Of a stretch of DNA of 50,848 nt, positions 41,636-50,848 are shown piece by piece (within the stretch, counting starts at the first letter, position 1; the number at the start of each line of letters is the position of its first letter). The notes beneath the pieces were generated by a model. It was not told the origin of the DNA. It saw nothing but the letters and a program-made list of their open reading frames with translations, and ran no database searches. The stretch covers positions 277,507-328,354 of the forward strand of contig CACMZR010000001.1 of the NCBI GenBank assembly GCA_902618245.1, written 5' to 3'. The DNA is from an uncultured Bacteroidota bacterium (lineage in GTDB: Bacteria > Bacteroidota > Bacteroidia > Flavobacteriales > Flavobacteriaceae). A program made the position numbers and the translations under genes.

Positions 41636-42967
41636 ATGAATATAAGCAAAACCAAAATTGATGATCTCAATGCAGTTATCAAAATAGAAATTGAGAGCAA
41701 AGATTATGAATCAAAAGTTGAATCAGTTTTAAATAATTACCGAAAAAAAGCGAACATACCAGGATTTCGAAAAGGAAATGTACCACTAGGTATCATAAAG
41801 AAGCAATACCAAAAGGCTGTAATAGCGGATGAAGTTAATAAGCTAGTGAGTGAAAATTTAGAAAAATACATTAAAAAAGAAAAAATTGAATTACTTGGAA
41901 GTCCTATGCCCAAGGATAACAATGGTCTACTTGATTGGAGAGCTGAAAAAATGACATTTGAATTTGAGTTAGGTCTATCACCAAAATTTGATATCAATCT
42001 AAATGTCTTAAAAAAAGTAACTCATTATCAAATAGAACCAGACAAAAAAATGATAGAAGAGCAATTGGATTATTTAAGGAACCAATATGGGAAATTAGTA
42101 ACGCGTGAAAAGGTCCAAAATAAATATGAAATTATTGCAGAATTCAAAAACGAGAATATTGATATAAACAAAATTGGCAATTTTAAACTTGAAGAAGTAA
42201 AATCTAAAAAAGCTATTAATGAACTCAGAGCTGCTGGTGTAGGAAAAAATTTTCAAATAAAAATTAAGGGTCTTTTTAAGGAAAGCACTACAATGAAACG
42301 CATTACTAATTTTGACGACAATAAATTGGAGGAAATTTCTGCAAATGAAATTACAATTGAAATTAAAGAAATAAATGAAAGAGTACCTGCATTATTAAAT
42401 CAAGAACTTTTCGACAAATTGTATGAGAAAGGTTCAGTTAAGACTGAAAAAGATTTGAAGGGAAAAATTAAAATAGGTTTAGAAAACCAATTTAAACCAC
42501 AATCTAATCAAAAACTGATTAATGATATATCTGAAACCATAGTTGAAAAGACCAAATTTAAACTTCCAGAAGATTTCCTAAAGAATTGGATTCAAAATTC
42601 AGGAAAAGAACCTCTAACAGAAAAAGAAGCAGTAGAAGAATTTAAAAGGTCTGAAAAAGGTATACGTTATCAACTTATTGAGGGTAAAATTATAAAAGAA
42701 AACAATCTTAATTACACATTTGAAGAACTTCAAAACTATGCAAAGAAGATTGTGGAAAGTCAAATGAAACAATACGGACAAAGTATTGACAAAAAACAAG
42801 TTGATGCATTGGTTTCTAAAGTTTTAACAAATCAAGAGGAAACAAAAAGGATTTCTGAGCAATTGATAGGTGAAAAGATGATAAAGTTTTACTTAGAGAA
42901 AGCACCCTTGAAAAAGAAAAAAGTTGGTTTTGATGTCTTTATAAAAGAAGCTTACGGTAAAGCTTGA
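41636..42967 (+). CDS. tig: Trigger factor (ribosome-associated chaperone)
   Basis: 443 residues. The N-terminal ribosome-binding domain carries the signature IPGFRKGNVPLGIIKKQY (GFRxGxxP type). The middle PPIase (FKBP-like) region (about 150-245) is divergent, as usual in Bacteroidetes. The C-terminal substrate-binding arms are helical and Lys/Glu-rich (LPEDFLKNWIQNSG... EELQNYAKKIVESQMKQYG). It binds the ribosome exit tunnel and shields nascent chains. It stands directly before clpP and clpX, the classic tig-clpP-clpX order, and behind a well-formed promoter. Confidence 0.95.
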   Translation: MNISKTKIDDLNAVIKIEIESKDYESKVESVLNNYRKKANIPGFRKGNVPLGIIKKQYQKAVIADEVNKLVSENLEKYIKKEKIELLGSPMPKDNNGLLDWRAEKMTFEFELGLSPKFDINLNVLKKVTHYQIEPDKKMIEEQLDYLRNQYGKLVTREKVQNKYEIIAEFKNENIDINKIGNFKLEEVKSKKAINELRAAGVGKNFQIKIKGLFKESTTMKRITNFDDNKLEEISANEITIEIKEINERVPALLNQELFDKLYEKGSVKTEKDLKGKIKIGLENQFKPQSNQKLINDISETIVEKTKFKLPEDFLKNWIQNSGKEPLTEKEAVEEFKRSEKGIRYQLIEGKIIKENNLNYTFEELQNYAKKIVESQMKQYGQSIDKKQVDALVSKVLTNQEETKRISEQLIGEKMIKFYLEKAPLKKKKVGFDVFIKEAYGKA

Positions 42968-42999
42968 TAATTTGATTAATTTTGATGAAAATTTAGAAA

Positions 43000-43665
43000 A
43001 TGGACTACGGTAAAGAATTTAAAAAATATGCAACAAAGCAACATGGTGTAAATGCAATGTATTATGACAAAATTGTAAGTAGTATGACTCCTTACATTAT
43101 TGAAGAAAGACAACTAAATGTTGCTCAGATGGATGTTTTTTCTCGTCTAATGATGGATAGAATTATGTTTTTAGGTACCGCTATAGATGACCAGGTTGCA
43201 AATATAATTCAGGCGCAATTATTATTTCTTCAGAGTACAGATTCTTCTCGTGATATCCAGATGTATATCAATTCGCCAGGTGGGGGCGTCTATGCTGGCC
43301 TAGGTATTTATGATACAATGCAATTTGTAACTCCAGATGTTGCTACAATTTGTACAGGTATTGCTGCCTCAATGGGAGCAGTTTTACTTTGTGCTGGTCA
43401 AAAAGGAAAACGTTCTGCTCTTCCCCATGCACGAGTAATGATACACCAACCCTTAGGCGGTGCTCAAGGACAAGCTTCAGATATAGAGATCACAGCAAGA
43501 GAAATATTAAAACTTAAAGACGAGTTATATCAAATAATTTCTAAACATTCTGGACAAAGTAAAGAGAAAGTTACTGAAAATAGTGATCGTGATTATTGGA
43601 TGAAAGCAGAGGAGGCTAAAAATTATGGTATGGTTGACGAAGTACTTAAAAATGCACCTCAATAA
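43000..43665 (+). CDS. clpP: ATP-dependent Clp protease proteolytic subunit
   Basis: 221 residues, a serine peptidase of family S14. Seen: SSMTPYIIEERQLNVAQMDVFSRLMMDRIMFLGTAIDD, YINSPGGGVYAGLGIYDTMQFV (oxyanion glycine loop), the nucleophile in TGIAASMGAVLLCAG, and the catalytic His in RVMIHQPLGGAQGQASDIEI; the acidic residue lies in SDRDYWM. It forms the tetradecameric barrel that degrades proteins unfolded by ClpX. It is 32 bases after tig and 10 bases before clpX. The N-terminal stretch of about 20 residues may be a short propeptide. Confidence 0.97.
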   Translation: MDYGKEFKKYATKQHGVNAMYYDKIVSSMTPYIIEERQLNVAQMDVFSRLMMDRIMFLGTAIDDQVANIIQAQLLFLQSTDSSRDIQMYINSPGGGVYAGLGIYDTMQFVTPDVATICTGIAASMGAVLLCAGQKGKRSALPHARVMIHQPLGGAQGQASDIEITAREILKLKDELYQIISKHSGQSKEKVTENSDRDYWMKAEEAKNYGMVDEVLKNAPQ

Positions 43666-43675
43666 ATTTTAATCC

Positions 43676-44905
43676 ATGAGCAAGTCTGAATTAAATTGTT
43701 CTTTTTGTGGTAAACCTAAATCTGATACTGAATTGCTTATTGCTGGTTTAGATGCGCACATTTGTAATAGTTGCATTATTCAAGCTCATGGAATATTAGT
43801 TGAAGAGTCTTCTGAACAGGAATCAAATTCAGTAAATATTGAATTAAAACCACCTAAGGAAATAAAAGCTTTTTTGGATGAATATGTTGTAGGACAAGAT
43901 GTTTCAAAGCGTGTTTTAGCTGTTGCTGTTTACAATCACTATAAACGTTTGCTTCAAGTAGATTTGAAAGAAGATGATATTGAAATACAAAAAAGTAATG
44001 TTTTGATTGTTGGCCCTACAGGTACTGGAAAAACCCTTTTAGCACAAACTATTTCAAAATTTTTAAATGTGCCATTAGCAATTGTAGACGCAACAGTTTT
44101 AACCGAAGCTGGTTATGTAGGTGAAGATGTGGAAAGTATTCTCACTCGGCTACTTCAAGCTGCTGATTATGATCTTGATCGTGCTCAAAGGGGAATCGTT
44201 TTTATAGATGAAATTGATAAAATCGCTCGTAAAAGTGACAATCCTTCCATAACGAGAGATGTCTCTGGTGAGGGAGTGCAACAGGCTTTATTAAAATTAT
44301 TGGAAGGAACGATTGTGAATGTACCTCCAAAAGGTGGCCGCAAACACCCAGATCAAAAATTTATTGAATTAGATACATCGAATATTTTGTTTATCGCTGG
44401 TGGAGCATTCGACGGGATAGAGACGCATATAAATAAACGATTAAATATTAAGGCTATAGGTTATAAAAATACCTTTGAAAAAGTACACTTTAATAAAGAT
44501 GAAATATTAAGACATATTACACCTGGAGATATTAGGTCCTATGGACTAATACCAGAGATTATAGGAAGATTACCAGTTTTAACCTATATGAGCCCATTGG
44601 ATAATGTTGCACTAAGACTAATTTTAACGTCTCCAAAAAATGCACTTATAAAGCAATATGTTAAATTATTTAAAATGGATAAAATAAATTTACAATTCAC
44701 TCCTGGGGCATTAGATTATATAGTTGAAAAGGCTCTTCAATTTAAGCTTGGAGCGAGAGGATTACGATCTTTGTGTGAAGCAATACTAAATGATGCAATG
44801 TACGAACTTCCTAATACTGATATTAAAGAATTAAAGGTTACCAAGCTTTATGTCGATCAAAAGCTATCAAATGCTGAGTTTTCAGATCTTAAAATAGTTT
44901 CTTAA
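43676..44905 (+). CDS. clpX: ATP-dependent Clp protease ATP-binding subunit ClpX
   Basis: 409 residues. An N-terminal zinc-binding domain ([26 protein letters not shown], four Cys) is followed by the AAA+ module: Walker A in [15 protein letters not shown], the pore loop GYVGEDV, Walker B in [14 protein letters not shown], the sensor/RKSD-type region [17 protein letters not shown], and the C-terminal [16 protein letters not shown] sensor-2 Arg. It unfolds tagged substrates and feeds them to ClpP. The IGF-type ClpP-docking loop is represented by the region around VLIVGPT and following loops and was not mapped precisely. The TAA stop shares bases with the stop of the convergent GH3 gene. Confidence 0.97.
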   Translation: MSKSELNCSFCGKPKSDTELLIAGLDAHICNSCIIQAHGILVEESSEQESNSVNIELKPPKEIKAFLDEYVVGQDVSKRVLAVAVYNHYKRLLQVDLKEDDIEIQKSNVLIVGPTGTGKTLLAQTISKFLNVPLAIVDATVLTEAGYVGEDVESILTRLLQAADYDLDRAQRGIVFIDEIDKIARKSDNPSITRDVSGEGVQQALLKLLEGTIVNVPPKGGRKHPDQKFIELDTSNILFIAGGAFDGIETHINKRLNIKAIGYKNTFEKVHFNKDEILRHITPGDIRSYGLIPEIIGRLPVLTYMSPLDNVALRLILTSPKNALIKQYVKLFKMDKINLQFTPGALDYIVEKALQFKLGARGLRSLCEAILNDAMYELPNTDIKELKVTKLYVDQKLSNAEFSDLKIVS

Positions 44906-46416
44906 TAATTCATTTTTAACAATTCATCCAAAATTTCTCTAGAATTTGAAAGTCTAGGTACTTTGTGCTGACCACCAAGCTTTCCTTTTTTAGCTAGCCA
45001 CTTATAAAATAGACCTTTTCGCGCCTTATGAAGTTTTAATGGTTTTAACGTCATGTTATTATATCTTTTAGCTTCATAATCTGAGTTTTCATTTTGAAGT
45101 GCTTTATCAAAAAGTCTACAAAAAAGTGAGAGATCCTCAGGCTCTCTATCAAATTCTATAATCCATTCATGTGCACCTTGTTTATTTTTTTCCATAAAAA
45201 TAGGTCCCGCTGTGTAATTGAAAACGTTACTTTTTGTTTGAGAACAGACTTTTTCAAGTGCTTTTTCAGCATTATCAATTATAAGTTCTTCTCCAAATAC
45301 ATTTATAAAATGTTTTGTACGTCCTGTTACTTGTATTCGGTAAGGAGACAAGCTTGTAAAACGAATTGTATCTCCAATTTTATATCTCCAAAGACCTGCA
45401 TTTGTGGTTATAACCATTGCATAATTAGTATTTAATTTAACTTCAGATAAAGGAATTATTTTACTGGAATCCTCATTATATCCATTGAAAGGAATAAATT
45501 CATAAAAAATTCCATAATCTAACATAAGAAGCAGTTCATCTGAATCGTTTTTATCTTGAATTCCAAAAAATCCTTCAGAGGCGTTATAAATTTCATAATA
45601 TCGAAAATTATTTTTTGGAATTAATTTATGATACAACTTCTTATATGGTTTAAAACTAACTCCACCATGAAAGTAAACTTCTGCATCAGGCCAAATTTGA
45701 GAGATATTAGTTTTTCCAGTTTCTTTTAAAACATTCTGAAGTAGGACTAACATCCATGATGGCACACCTGTCAAGCTAGTTACTTTTTCAGGAATTGATT
45801 CACTAACTATTGCTTTCATCTTTGTTTCCCACTCAGGCATAAGAGAGGTCTTATTACTGGGTGTACTACTTAATTCTGCCCAAAATGGCAGATTCTGAAT
45901 TATTATAGATGAGAGATCACCAAAGTAACTGTTATTGTTGTTATATAATTCATTGCTTCCACCTAGTCTTAAAGATTTACCTGTAAGAAGTTGAGAGTTT
46001 TCATTATTATTGAAATATATACATAACATATCTTTGCCTGCCTTGTAATGACAGTCTTCAAGAGCTTCATTGCTTACGGGTATAAACTTGCTTCTTGAAT
46101 TAGTCGTTCCACTAGATTTTGCAAACCATTTAATTTGAGTAGGCCAAAAAATATTCTGTTCTCCCTTTCTGCACCTTTCAATATCAGTTTCGACGTCCTC
46201 GTAAGTATTAATAGGGATATTTTTTTTAAATACATCGTAGCTATTTGTCTCACTAAAGCTATATTTTTTTCCAATTTCCGTATTTTGGGCATTTCGTAAC
46301 AAATTAAATAATAATTCATTTTGAACCTCATTTGGATATTTTGTAAATAGTTCCATTTGGTGAATTCTCTTTTTGAGAATCCATGATGCAATTGAATTAA
46401 ATAAGGGTATAGGCAT
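44902..46416 (-). CDS. GH3 auxin-responsive promoter family protein (acyl-adenylase-like)
   Basis: 504 residues of the GH3 superfamily, related to plant acyl-acid amido synthetases. ATP/AMP-binding motifs are [19 protein letters not shown] (motif 1), [15 protein letters not shown] (motif 2) and [38 protein letters not shown] (motif 3). GH3 enzymes adenylate a carboxylic acid and join it to an amine. The bacterial substrates are unknown; this one is cytosolic, with no signal peptide. The C-terminal motif [12 protein letters not shown] is typical of Bacteroidetes members as I remember them. The stop codon is shared with clpX within TTAA. Confidence 0.88.
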   Translation of the reverse strand: MPIPLFNSIASWILKKRIHQMELFTKYPNEVQNELLFNLLRNAQNTEIGKKYSFSETNSYDVFKKNIPINTYEDVETDIERCRKGEQNIFWPTQIKWFAKSSGTTNSRSKFIPVSNEALEDCHYKAGKDMLCIYFNNNENSQLLTGKSLRLGGSNELYNNNNSYFGDLSSIIIQNLPFWAELSSTPSNKTSLMPEWETKMKAIVSESIPEKVTSLTGVPSWMLVLLQNVLKETGKTNISQIWPDAEVYFHGGVSFKPYKKLYHKLIPKNNFRYYEIYNASEGFFGIQDKNDSDELLLMLDYGIFYEFIPFNGYNEDSSKIIPLSEVKLNTNYAMVITTNAGLWRYKIGDTIRFTSLSPYRIQVTGRTKHFINVFGEELIIDNAEKALEKVCSQTKSNVFNYTAGPIFMEKNKQGAHEWIIEFDREPEDLSLFCRLFDKALQNENSDYEAKRYNNMTLKPLKLHKARKGLFYKWLAKKGKLGGQHKVPRLSNSREILDELLKMNY

Positions 46417-46467
46417 TAAATTATTACTATATTGATGTTATAAATTTAAATAAATCTTATTGAGTAA

Positions 46468-47262
46468 ATGCTTCAGGGGACATTAAAAAAAATGATTACT
46501 GAATATAAGAATCCGATTAATTATTTCTTAAAAATGGATAAAGGATTTGTTCACTTAAATCAGCATATTGGTAAGAAATTTAATATTTCTCATATTGGTT
46601 CTGAATGCTTATCGTGTTCAAAAGAACTTGAAATATTTAGACAGGGTTTTTGCAAATCTTGTTTTTATGAAAATCCTGCTGCAGGAGATTGGGTTATGCG
46701 TCCTGAACTTAGTAAAGCTCATTTAAACAAAGCAGATAGGGATTTGGAGTACGAAAAAAAAGTCCAATTACAACCCCATATTATTTATCTTGCATTAAGT
46801 AGTCATCTAAAAGTTGGTGTAACAAGAAAAACACAGATACCTACACGTTGGATAGATCAGGGAGCTCACGAAGCTATGACTATAATTGAAGTTCCCAACA
46901 GATACCTTGCTGGTATTGGAGAGGTTGCTTTAAAAGAATATTTTTCTGACAAAACAAATTGGAGAAAAATGTTGCAAAATGAAATTACTCCTGTTAAATG
47001 GGAAGAAGCTTTTAAAAAATCGATTGAATGTTTACCCAAAGAATTAGAGCCTTATAAACGAACCATGCAGGGTTTAGAAAAGATTTTTTTTCCAGTACAA
47101 TATTACCCCTCTAAAGTTAATAGTTTGAACCTATTAAAAAGCCCTGTTTATGAGGGAAAGTTAATAGGTGTAAAGGCTCAATACATGCTTTTTGAAGATC
47201 AAACCGTTTTTAACGTTCGGTCAAATGAAGGCCAAAGAGTTAAACTTAGTTTTATTCCTTAG
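46468..47262 (+). CDS. DUF2797 domain-containing protein
   Basis: 264 residues. Seen: LQGTLKKMITEYKNPINYFLKM at the N-terminus, then a double Cys motif CLSCSKELEIFRQGFCKSCFYENPAAGDWVMRPELSKAHLN at about residues 49-90, probably a zinc site. Next come IYLALSSHLKVGVTRKTQIPTRWIDQGAHEAMTI and VPNRYLAGIGEVALKEYFSDKTNW. The GVTR...RWIDQGA segment resembles a GIY-YIG-like nuclease core, but the function is unknown. The length and motif order match the family. Its TAG stop overlaps the stop of the convergent pseudouridine synthase (TTAG, 47259-47262). Confidence 0.85.
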   Translation: MLQGTLKKMITEYKNPINYFLKMDKGFVHLNQHIGKKFNISHIGSECLSCSKELEIFRQGFCKSCFYENPAAGDWVMRPELSKAHLNKADRDLEYEKKVQLQPHIIYLALSSHLKVGVTRKTQIPTRWIDQGAHEAMTIIEVPNRYLAGIGEVALKEYFSDKTNWRKMLQNEITPVKWEEAFKKSIECLPKELEPYKRTMQGLEKIFFPVQYYPSKVNSLNLLKSPVYEGKLIGVKAQYMLFEDQTVFNVRSNEGQRVKLSFIP

Positions 47263-47990
47263 ACTGCTTTTTTAGAATTAATAGTCATTTCAAACAATAC
47301 TTTTTTTTCTTTTTTTGTAAGGTCTCTATACCTACCGACTTTTGTATTGAGCTTTATATTCATAATTCTAATCCGCCTTAACTTAATTACTTTATAGCCA
47401 AAATATTCACACATTCTTCTTATCTGTCGATTTAAACCTTGAGTTAAAATTATTCTGAACTGATTTTTATGAATTTGTTCTACTTCACATTTTTTTGTTA
47501 TTGTATCCAAAATAGGAACACCCTTTTTCATATTATTAATAAACTCCGAGTTTACCGGTCTATTCACTGTAACAATATATTCTTTTTCGTGATTGTTACG
47601 AGCCCTTAAAATTTTGTTTACTATATCACCATCATTAGTTAGCAAAATTAATCCTTCACTCATTTTATCTAACCGACCAATTGGATAAATCCGAGTTGGG
47701 TAATTTATGTAATCAATAATATTGTTTTTTTCCACCTTGGTGTCGGTTGTACAAACAATACCTACTGGCTTATTAAATGCTATATAAACAGACTTTTCCT
47801 CATTATTTTCAACTAATAAACCATCAACTTCAACCTGATCGCCTGCCTTTACTTTTTGGCCTAAGGCAACAACCCTTCCATTAATTTTAATTCTACCCTC
47901 ATTTATCAATTTATCTGCAGCTCTTCTAGAACAATGACCAATTTCACTGAGGTATTTATTTAATCTAATCTCATCTTGTTCCTTTTTCAT
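47259..47990 (-). CDS. rluF: 23S rRNA pseudouridine synthase, RluF-like
   Basis: 243 residues. An N-terminal S4 RNA-binding domain (RLNKYLSEIGHCSRRAADKLINEGRIKINGRVV) is followed by the RsuA/RluB-type synthase domain, with the catalytic Asp in IGRLDKMSEGLILLTNDGDIVNKIL and conserved NNHEKEYIVTVNRPV, KKCEVEQ, RIILTQGLNRQIRRMCEYFGYKVIKLRRIRIMNI. The NHEKEYIVTVN and QGLNRQIRRMC pattern is closest to RluF, which modifies U2604 of 23S rRNA; RluB/RluE-type specificity cannot be fully excluded. It lies 2 bases downstream of the transporter gene. Confidence 0.86.
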   Translation of the reverse strand: MKKEQDEIRLNKYLSEIGHCSRRAADKLINEGRIKINGRVVALGQKVKAGDQVEVDGLLVENNEEKSVYIAFNKPVGIVCTTDTKVEKNNIIDYINYPTRIYPIGRLDKMSEGLILLTNDGDIVNKILRARNNHEKEYIVTVNRPVNSEFINNMKKGVPILDTITKKCEVEQIHKNQFRIILTQGLNRQIRRMCEYFGYKVIKLRRIRIMNIKLNTKVGRYRDLTKKEKKVLFEMTINSKKAV

Positions 47991-47992
47991 AA

Positions 47993-48694
47993 CTATATTT
48001 CAAGTTCATCGGTAGCTTTCAGGGCAAAAGTTTTTCTAAAAATCCCTACAAAAAAATAAAGTAATGGAGTGTCTAATACAGCAACTATAATTTTAAATAA
48101 GAACCCTGAGAGAACCAGTCCCCAAAATAGTTTCCATTGTAAAACACCAAAAATACTTAATAGGCCAACTACTAAGAAAGTATCAATAAATTGAGAACTA
48201 AAGGTTGAAAAATTGTTTCTTAACCAAAGCATTTGTCCATTTGTGAGCTTTTTCCAAAAATGGTAAATACGAATATCCACAAATTGGGCAATTAAGTAGG
48301 CTATCATTGATGCCAAAACTGCTATGGGTGAAAAGGCAAAAACTTGATTGAAAGTATCATCATCAATTGGTGAATTTTCAATTGCTGGTACTGCATTTGC
48401 CATTAATAATATTCCCATTGAGAAAAAAGAAGCAAAAATTCCAATAATAACTACTTGGTTTGCTCTTTTCTTGCCATAAATCTCTGAAATTAGATCAGTA
48501 ATGAGGAATGTAATTGGATAGGGGAGTATCCCAACAGAAAGCTCAAAAAGTTTATTTCCTAATATATTTAAGTCAGTTGGATACCAATAGAAGAACTTTT
48601 GGAAAATCAAATTAGATACAACCAAAGAGGTTATAAAAAGGCCTGAAAGTAAAAAGTAAATTATCTTTGCGAGCTCTTCTTTTTTTTTGTTCAT
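47993..48694 (-). CDS. yhhQ: Queuosine precursor transporter (YhhQ/QPTR family)
   Basis: A 233-residue inner-membrane protein with about six hydrophobic segments (for example IIYFLLSGLFITSLVVSNLIF, VVIIGIFASFFSMGILLMANAV and FWGLVLSGFLFKIIVAVLDTPLLYFFVGIF). Family motifs are the conserved SVGILPYPITFLITDLISEIYGKKRA and the following ASMIAYLIAQFVDIRIYHFWKKLTNGQMLWLRNN, which ends with FSSQFIDTFLVV. The family imports preQ0/preQ1 for queuosine modification of tRNA. It lies directly between sppA (no intergenic base) and rluF, so it shares a probable operon with them. Confidence 0.9.
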   Translation of the reverse strand: MNKKKEELAKIIYFLLSGLFITSLVVSNLIFQKFFYWYPTDLNILGNKLFELSVGILPYPITFLITDLISEIYGKKRANQVVIIGIFASFFSMGILLMANAVPAIENSPIDDDTFNQVFAFSPIAVLASMIAYLIAQFVDIRIYHFWKKLTNGQMLWLRNNFSTFSSQFIDTFLVVGLLSIFGVLQWKLFWGLVLSGFLFKIIVAVLDTPLLYFFVGIFRKTFALKATDELEI

Positions 48695-50461
48695 CTAACG
48701 AATAATAATTTCAAAAGGTAAAAGAGTTTGAATATATTGTGGATCAATCTTAGTTTCCAACTTTCTCAAATTAAGTAATAACGGTTTTATAGATACATTT
48801 TCTAAAAAATCATTATTCTCACTTTTTATTGAGAGTCCTAAAAGCATATTCTCTAAACTTTCTTCAAACTTTGGAAATTCTATGACATTGAATTTTTTTA
48901 AGTCTACTTTTTTTGCAGCGAAATTTATGGCATTTTCCAAGTCTCCTATTTCATCAACTAGTCCCAGATCTAGTGCTCTTTTCCCACTCCATACTTTACC
49001 TTGAGCAAGTTCTTCTACGATATTGGGATCTAGAGAACGCCCGTTTATTACCCTCTCTTTGAAGATGTTATAGGTTTTTTCAATCCCATTTTTTAATTGT
49101 TCTTTAAATGCTTTTGTTATGGGTTGATATGTACTGTAGCCAAGTGCATTAGAATGAGTTTGAACTGACTGAGCGCTAATACCAACTTTATCTAACAAAC
49201 CTTTTGCATTTGGTAGTGTAGCAAAAACGCCTATTGAACCTGTAACACTCATAGGATCCACAAAAATATAATCTGCGGCAGTTGCTATATAATATCCACC
49301 TGATGCGGCAATATCTCCAATAGACACTATTACAGGTTTTCGTTCTTTTAATTTAACTGTAGACCTCCATATTAGTTCTGATACTAAAGCACTCCCTCCT
49401 GGAGAATCAATCCTAATTACAACTGCTTTTATCCAGTCATCTTGAGCTAATTCTTCTAAGGTTTCAACAAAAACTTCTTGAGCAATTATTGACTCAGTTC
49501 CTTCACCATATAAAATAGGTCCCTTGGCAAAAACAACAGCGATTCTATCTTTAACGTCATAATTATAGTTGCTTATACTAGAATTTACCTCGTTAATTTT
49601 TAATTTATTGATATCTTCTTTTTCCTCAAGTCCAAGACGAGTCTTTATTTTCTGTTTGAAAAAATCTTCGTAAATAATACCATCAATTAGCTTTGATTTA
49701 AGAGCCTCTTCAGGCATAGAAATTTTATTTGTTTCTATGAGTTTATCAAGTTTATCTTCAGAAAGATTTCTAGAGAAAGAAATATCTTCTCTTAAAATTG
49801 ACCATATGTCGTTAAGAAGGGTAGTTATTTGATATTTGTTTTCTAAACTCATTTCGTTTTGAAGGAACGGTTCTACGGCACTTTTATATTTACCGTGACG
49901 AACTACCTCCATTTTAAAACCATATTTATCTTGAAAGTCTTTGTAATACAACACTTCAGAAGCAAGTCCTTTAAGTTCTAGTGAGCCAATAGGGTTTATG
50001 AAAGTTGAATCAGCAATAGACGAAAGGAAGTAGCCTTTTTGAGTAAAAAAATCTCCATATGCATAAATAAATTTCCCTTTTTCTTTAAAGGCCTTCAAGG
50101 ATTTTCTTATGCTGTTTGTTTGAGACCAGCCGGATGTTGTATAATCAGAACGAAGACTTATACCTTTTATCTTTGGATCATTACCAGCAATTTTAATTGC
50201 TGAAATTATATCCTGTAATCCAATAACTTTTTCACTTAATCCTAAAATATTTTGAATTTGATTATTTCTAGGAGCACGTTCTACAATAGGAGTCCTCATA
50301 TCCAATTCCAATATACTATTAGGACTAATTGTTTTTATTGCCGTGGTAGTATTAACTAGGCTTGCGAAACCTGAAACTATAATTAATAAAAAAGCCAATA
50401 ACAAACCAAAAGCTGCGAGTGAACCTAAAACTGATGCAAAAAAAGTTTTTATAAAATTCAT
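48695..50461 (-). CDS. sppA: Signal peptide peptidase SppA (67K type)
   Basis: A 588-residue membrane-bound serine protease with an N-terminal transmembrane segment (SLAAFGLLLAFLLIIVSGFASL). There are two tandem S49 domains. The Lys general base lies in the first (VVRHGKYKSAVEPFL, about residue 190), and the Ser nucleophile lies in the second, within DIAASGGYYIATAADYIFVDPMSVTGSIGVF (about residues 385-415). It degrades leftover signal peptides in the inner membrane. The length and Lys/Ser arrangement match SppA_67K. It is divergent from folK, with 62 bases between the starts and overlapping promoter elements. Gene order sppA-yhhQ-rluF follows. Confidence 0.94.
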   Translation of the reverse strand: MNFIKTFFASVLGSLAAFGLLLAFLLIIVSGFASLVNTTTAIKTISPNSILELDMRTPIVERAPRNNQIQNILGLSEKVIGLQDIISAIKIAGNDPKIKGISLRSDYTTSGWSQTNSIRKSLKAFKEKGKFIYAYGDFFTQKGYFLSSIADSTFINPIGSLELKGLASEVLYYKDFQDKYGFKMEVVRHGKYKSAVEPFLQNEMSLENKYQITTLLNDIWSILREDISFSRNLSEDKLDKLIETNKISMPEEALKSKLIDGIIYEDFFKQKIKTRLGLEEKEDINKLKINEVNSSISNYNYDVKDRIAVVFAKGPILYGEGTESIIAQEVFVETLEELAQDDWIKAVVIRIDSPGGSALVSELIWRSTVKLKERKPVIVSIGDIAASGGYYIATAADYIFVDPMSVTGSIGVFATLPNAKGLLDKVGISAQSVQTHSNALGYSTYQPITKAFKEQLKNGIEKTYNIFKERVINGRSLDPNIVEELAQGKVWSGKRALDLGLVDEIGDLENAINFAAKKVDLKKFNVIEFPKFEESLENMLLGLSIKSENNDFLENVSIKPLLLNLRKLETKIDPQYIQTLLPFEIIIR

Positions 50462-50471
50462 TTTGTAATAA

Positions 50472-50504
50472 TTGGTGGTGCAAATATAGGGTTTTGTAGC
50501 TTTG
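50472..50504 (+). promoter_or_regulatory. folK promoter overlapping a divergent sppA -7 box
   Basis: Plus strand: TTG (50472-50474), 22 bases, TAGCTTTG (50497-50504), a good TTG/TAnnTTTG pair ending 19 bases before the folK ATG. Minus strand: TATATTTG (50488-50481) fits a -7 box 20 bases before the sppA start, without a clear -33. The two promoters interleave within 35 bases and could interfere with each other. Confidence 0.55.
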
Positions 50505-50523
50505 TAAGTATTAGACTTTATTA

Positions 50524-50848
50524 ATGTTAGAACCTATTATCATTTCATTAGGTAGTAACATCGGAAATAGGATTGGTTTTATATACAAAGCACTGGCTTT
50601 AATTGAGGAACACCCTGTAACGATAAGAGAATTATCAAATGTCTACGAAACGCCCTCTTGGGGATTCGATAGCACACCTTTTTATAATGCATGTGCTATT
50701 TTAAAAACTTCTTTAAAACCAAACGTATTATTAAAAATACTTTTAAATGTGGAGAATAAATTGGGTAGAAAAAGATATTCAGAAAAAGGATACCAGGATA
50801 GAACTGTTGATTTAGATTTACTTTTTTATAATAATGAAATTATCTACT
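50524..50848 (+). CDS. folK: 2-amino-4-hydroxy-6-hydroxymethyldihydropteridine pyrophosphokinase (partial)
   Basis: The first 108 codons are present; the gene runs off the right edge. The N-terminus LEPIIISLGSNIGNRIGFIYKAL has the HPPK signature LGSNxGxR. SNVYETPSWGFDSTPFYNAC and the later LGRKRYSEKGYQDRTVDLDLLFYNNEII carry the catalytic/metal-binding R-x-x-D-x-D-L-L motif. The enzyme transfers pyrophosphate from ATP to the pterin in folate synthesis. The ATG at 50524 lies behind a matching promoter. Pairing of folK with a divergent sppA is common in flavobacteria as I recall. Confidence 0.95.
   Translation, partial: MLEPIIISLGSNIGNRIGFIYKALALIEEHPVTIRELSNVYETPSWGFDSTPFYNACAILKTSLKPNVLLKILLNVENKLGRKRYSEKGYQDRTVDLDLLFYNNEIIY

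Overview
The window is a compact, AT-rich chromosome segment from a member of the Bacteroidetes, most likely a marine flavobacterium (class Flavobacteriia). The evidence is: gene clusters typical of that group (nadK-DUF6089-uppS-bamA-ompH, ribF-serS-rsmA-mgtE, pth-rplY-prs, sppA/folK); two TonB-dependent receptors with CarboxypepD-like N-termini; a secreted protease with a type IX secretion (T9SS) sorting domain; many lipoproteins; -7 boxes of the TAnnTTTG type; and almost no Shine-Dalgarno sequences. No phage, insertion sequence, rRNA, CRISPR array or recognisable riboswitch was seen. No gene-free stretch exceeds about 205 bases (the largest is 41432-41635), and three convergent gene pairs share their stop codons.

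Layout. 1-5.0 kb (minus): envelope biogenesis, with the start of an OmpH/Skp chaperone, BamA, undecaprenyl diphosphate synthase, a DUF6089 protein and NAD kinase. 5.1-8.5 kb (plus): pdxJ, an alpha/beta hydrolase, a GNAT acetyltransferase and aspartokinase. 8.5-13.9 kb (minus): a D-2-hydroxyacid dehydrogenase, MgtE, RsmA, SerS and RibF. 14.0-18.5 kb (plus): a 1280-residue secreted metalloprotease and a coupled Ig/FN3-like putative lipoprotein. 18.5-21.0 kb: Pth, ribosomal protein L25, PRPP synthetase and one tRNA-Leu(CAA). 21.1-26.0 kb: lipoproteins (a protein with two metallopeptidase motifs, an exported RidA-like protein, a divergent gamma-glutamyltransferase-like protein) and a Tat-exported TIM-barrel protein. 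26.2-32.6 kb (plus): xylB-xylA, a lipid-anchored formylglycine-generating-enzyme homologue, a terminator, etfB-etfA and a DUF1080 lipoprotein. 32.6-36.7 kb: a probable metal (zinc-type) acquisition locus. 36.7-40.2 kb: an unknown exported protein, a Rieske protein and a second TonB receptor. 40.2-41.4 kb (minus): rpsP-rimM. 41.6-44.9 kb (plus): tig-clpP-clpX. 44.9-50.8 kb: a GH3-family protein, DUF2797, RluF-like, a queuosine-precursor transporter, SppA and the start of folK.

The most interesting stretch is 32.6-36.7 kb. A His-rich exported protein and a 44-residue Asp/His-rich lipoprotein converge on a Fur/Zur-type regulator. Across a 15-bp perfect palindrome (TGCAACTGAGTTGCA) that sits on a TATTTTTG promoter, the regulator faces a lipoprotein and a TonB receptor that carries the motif QWGPDHAP. 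Together they look like a metal-responsive outer-membrane uptake system with small metal-binding accessory peptides. Other points worth attention are the protein with two HExxH motifs, the gamma-glutamyltransferase homologue lacking the usual substrate-binding arginine, the exported RidA, the lipid-anchored formylglycine-generating enzyme, and the repeat-expanded tail of ribosomal protein S16. All functional calls come from reading motifs and remembered family features. No database search was run.
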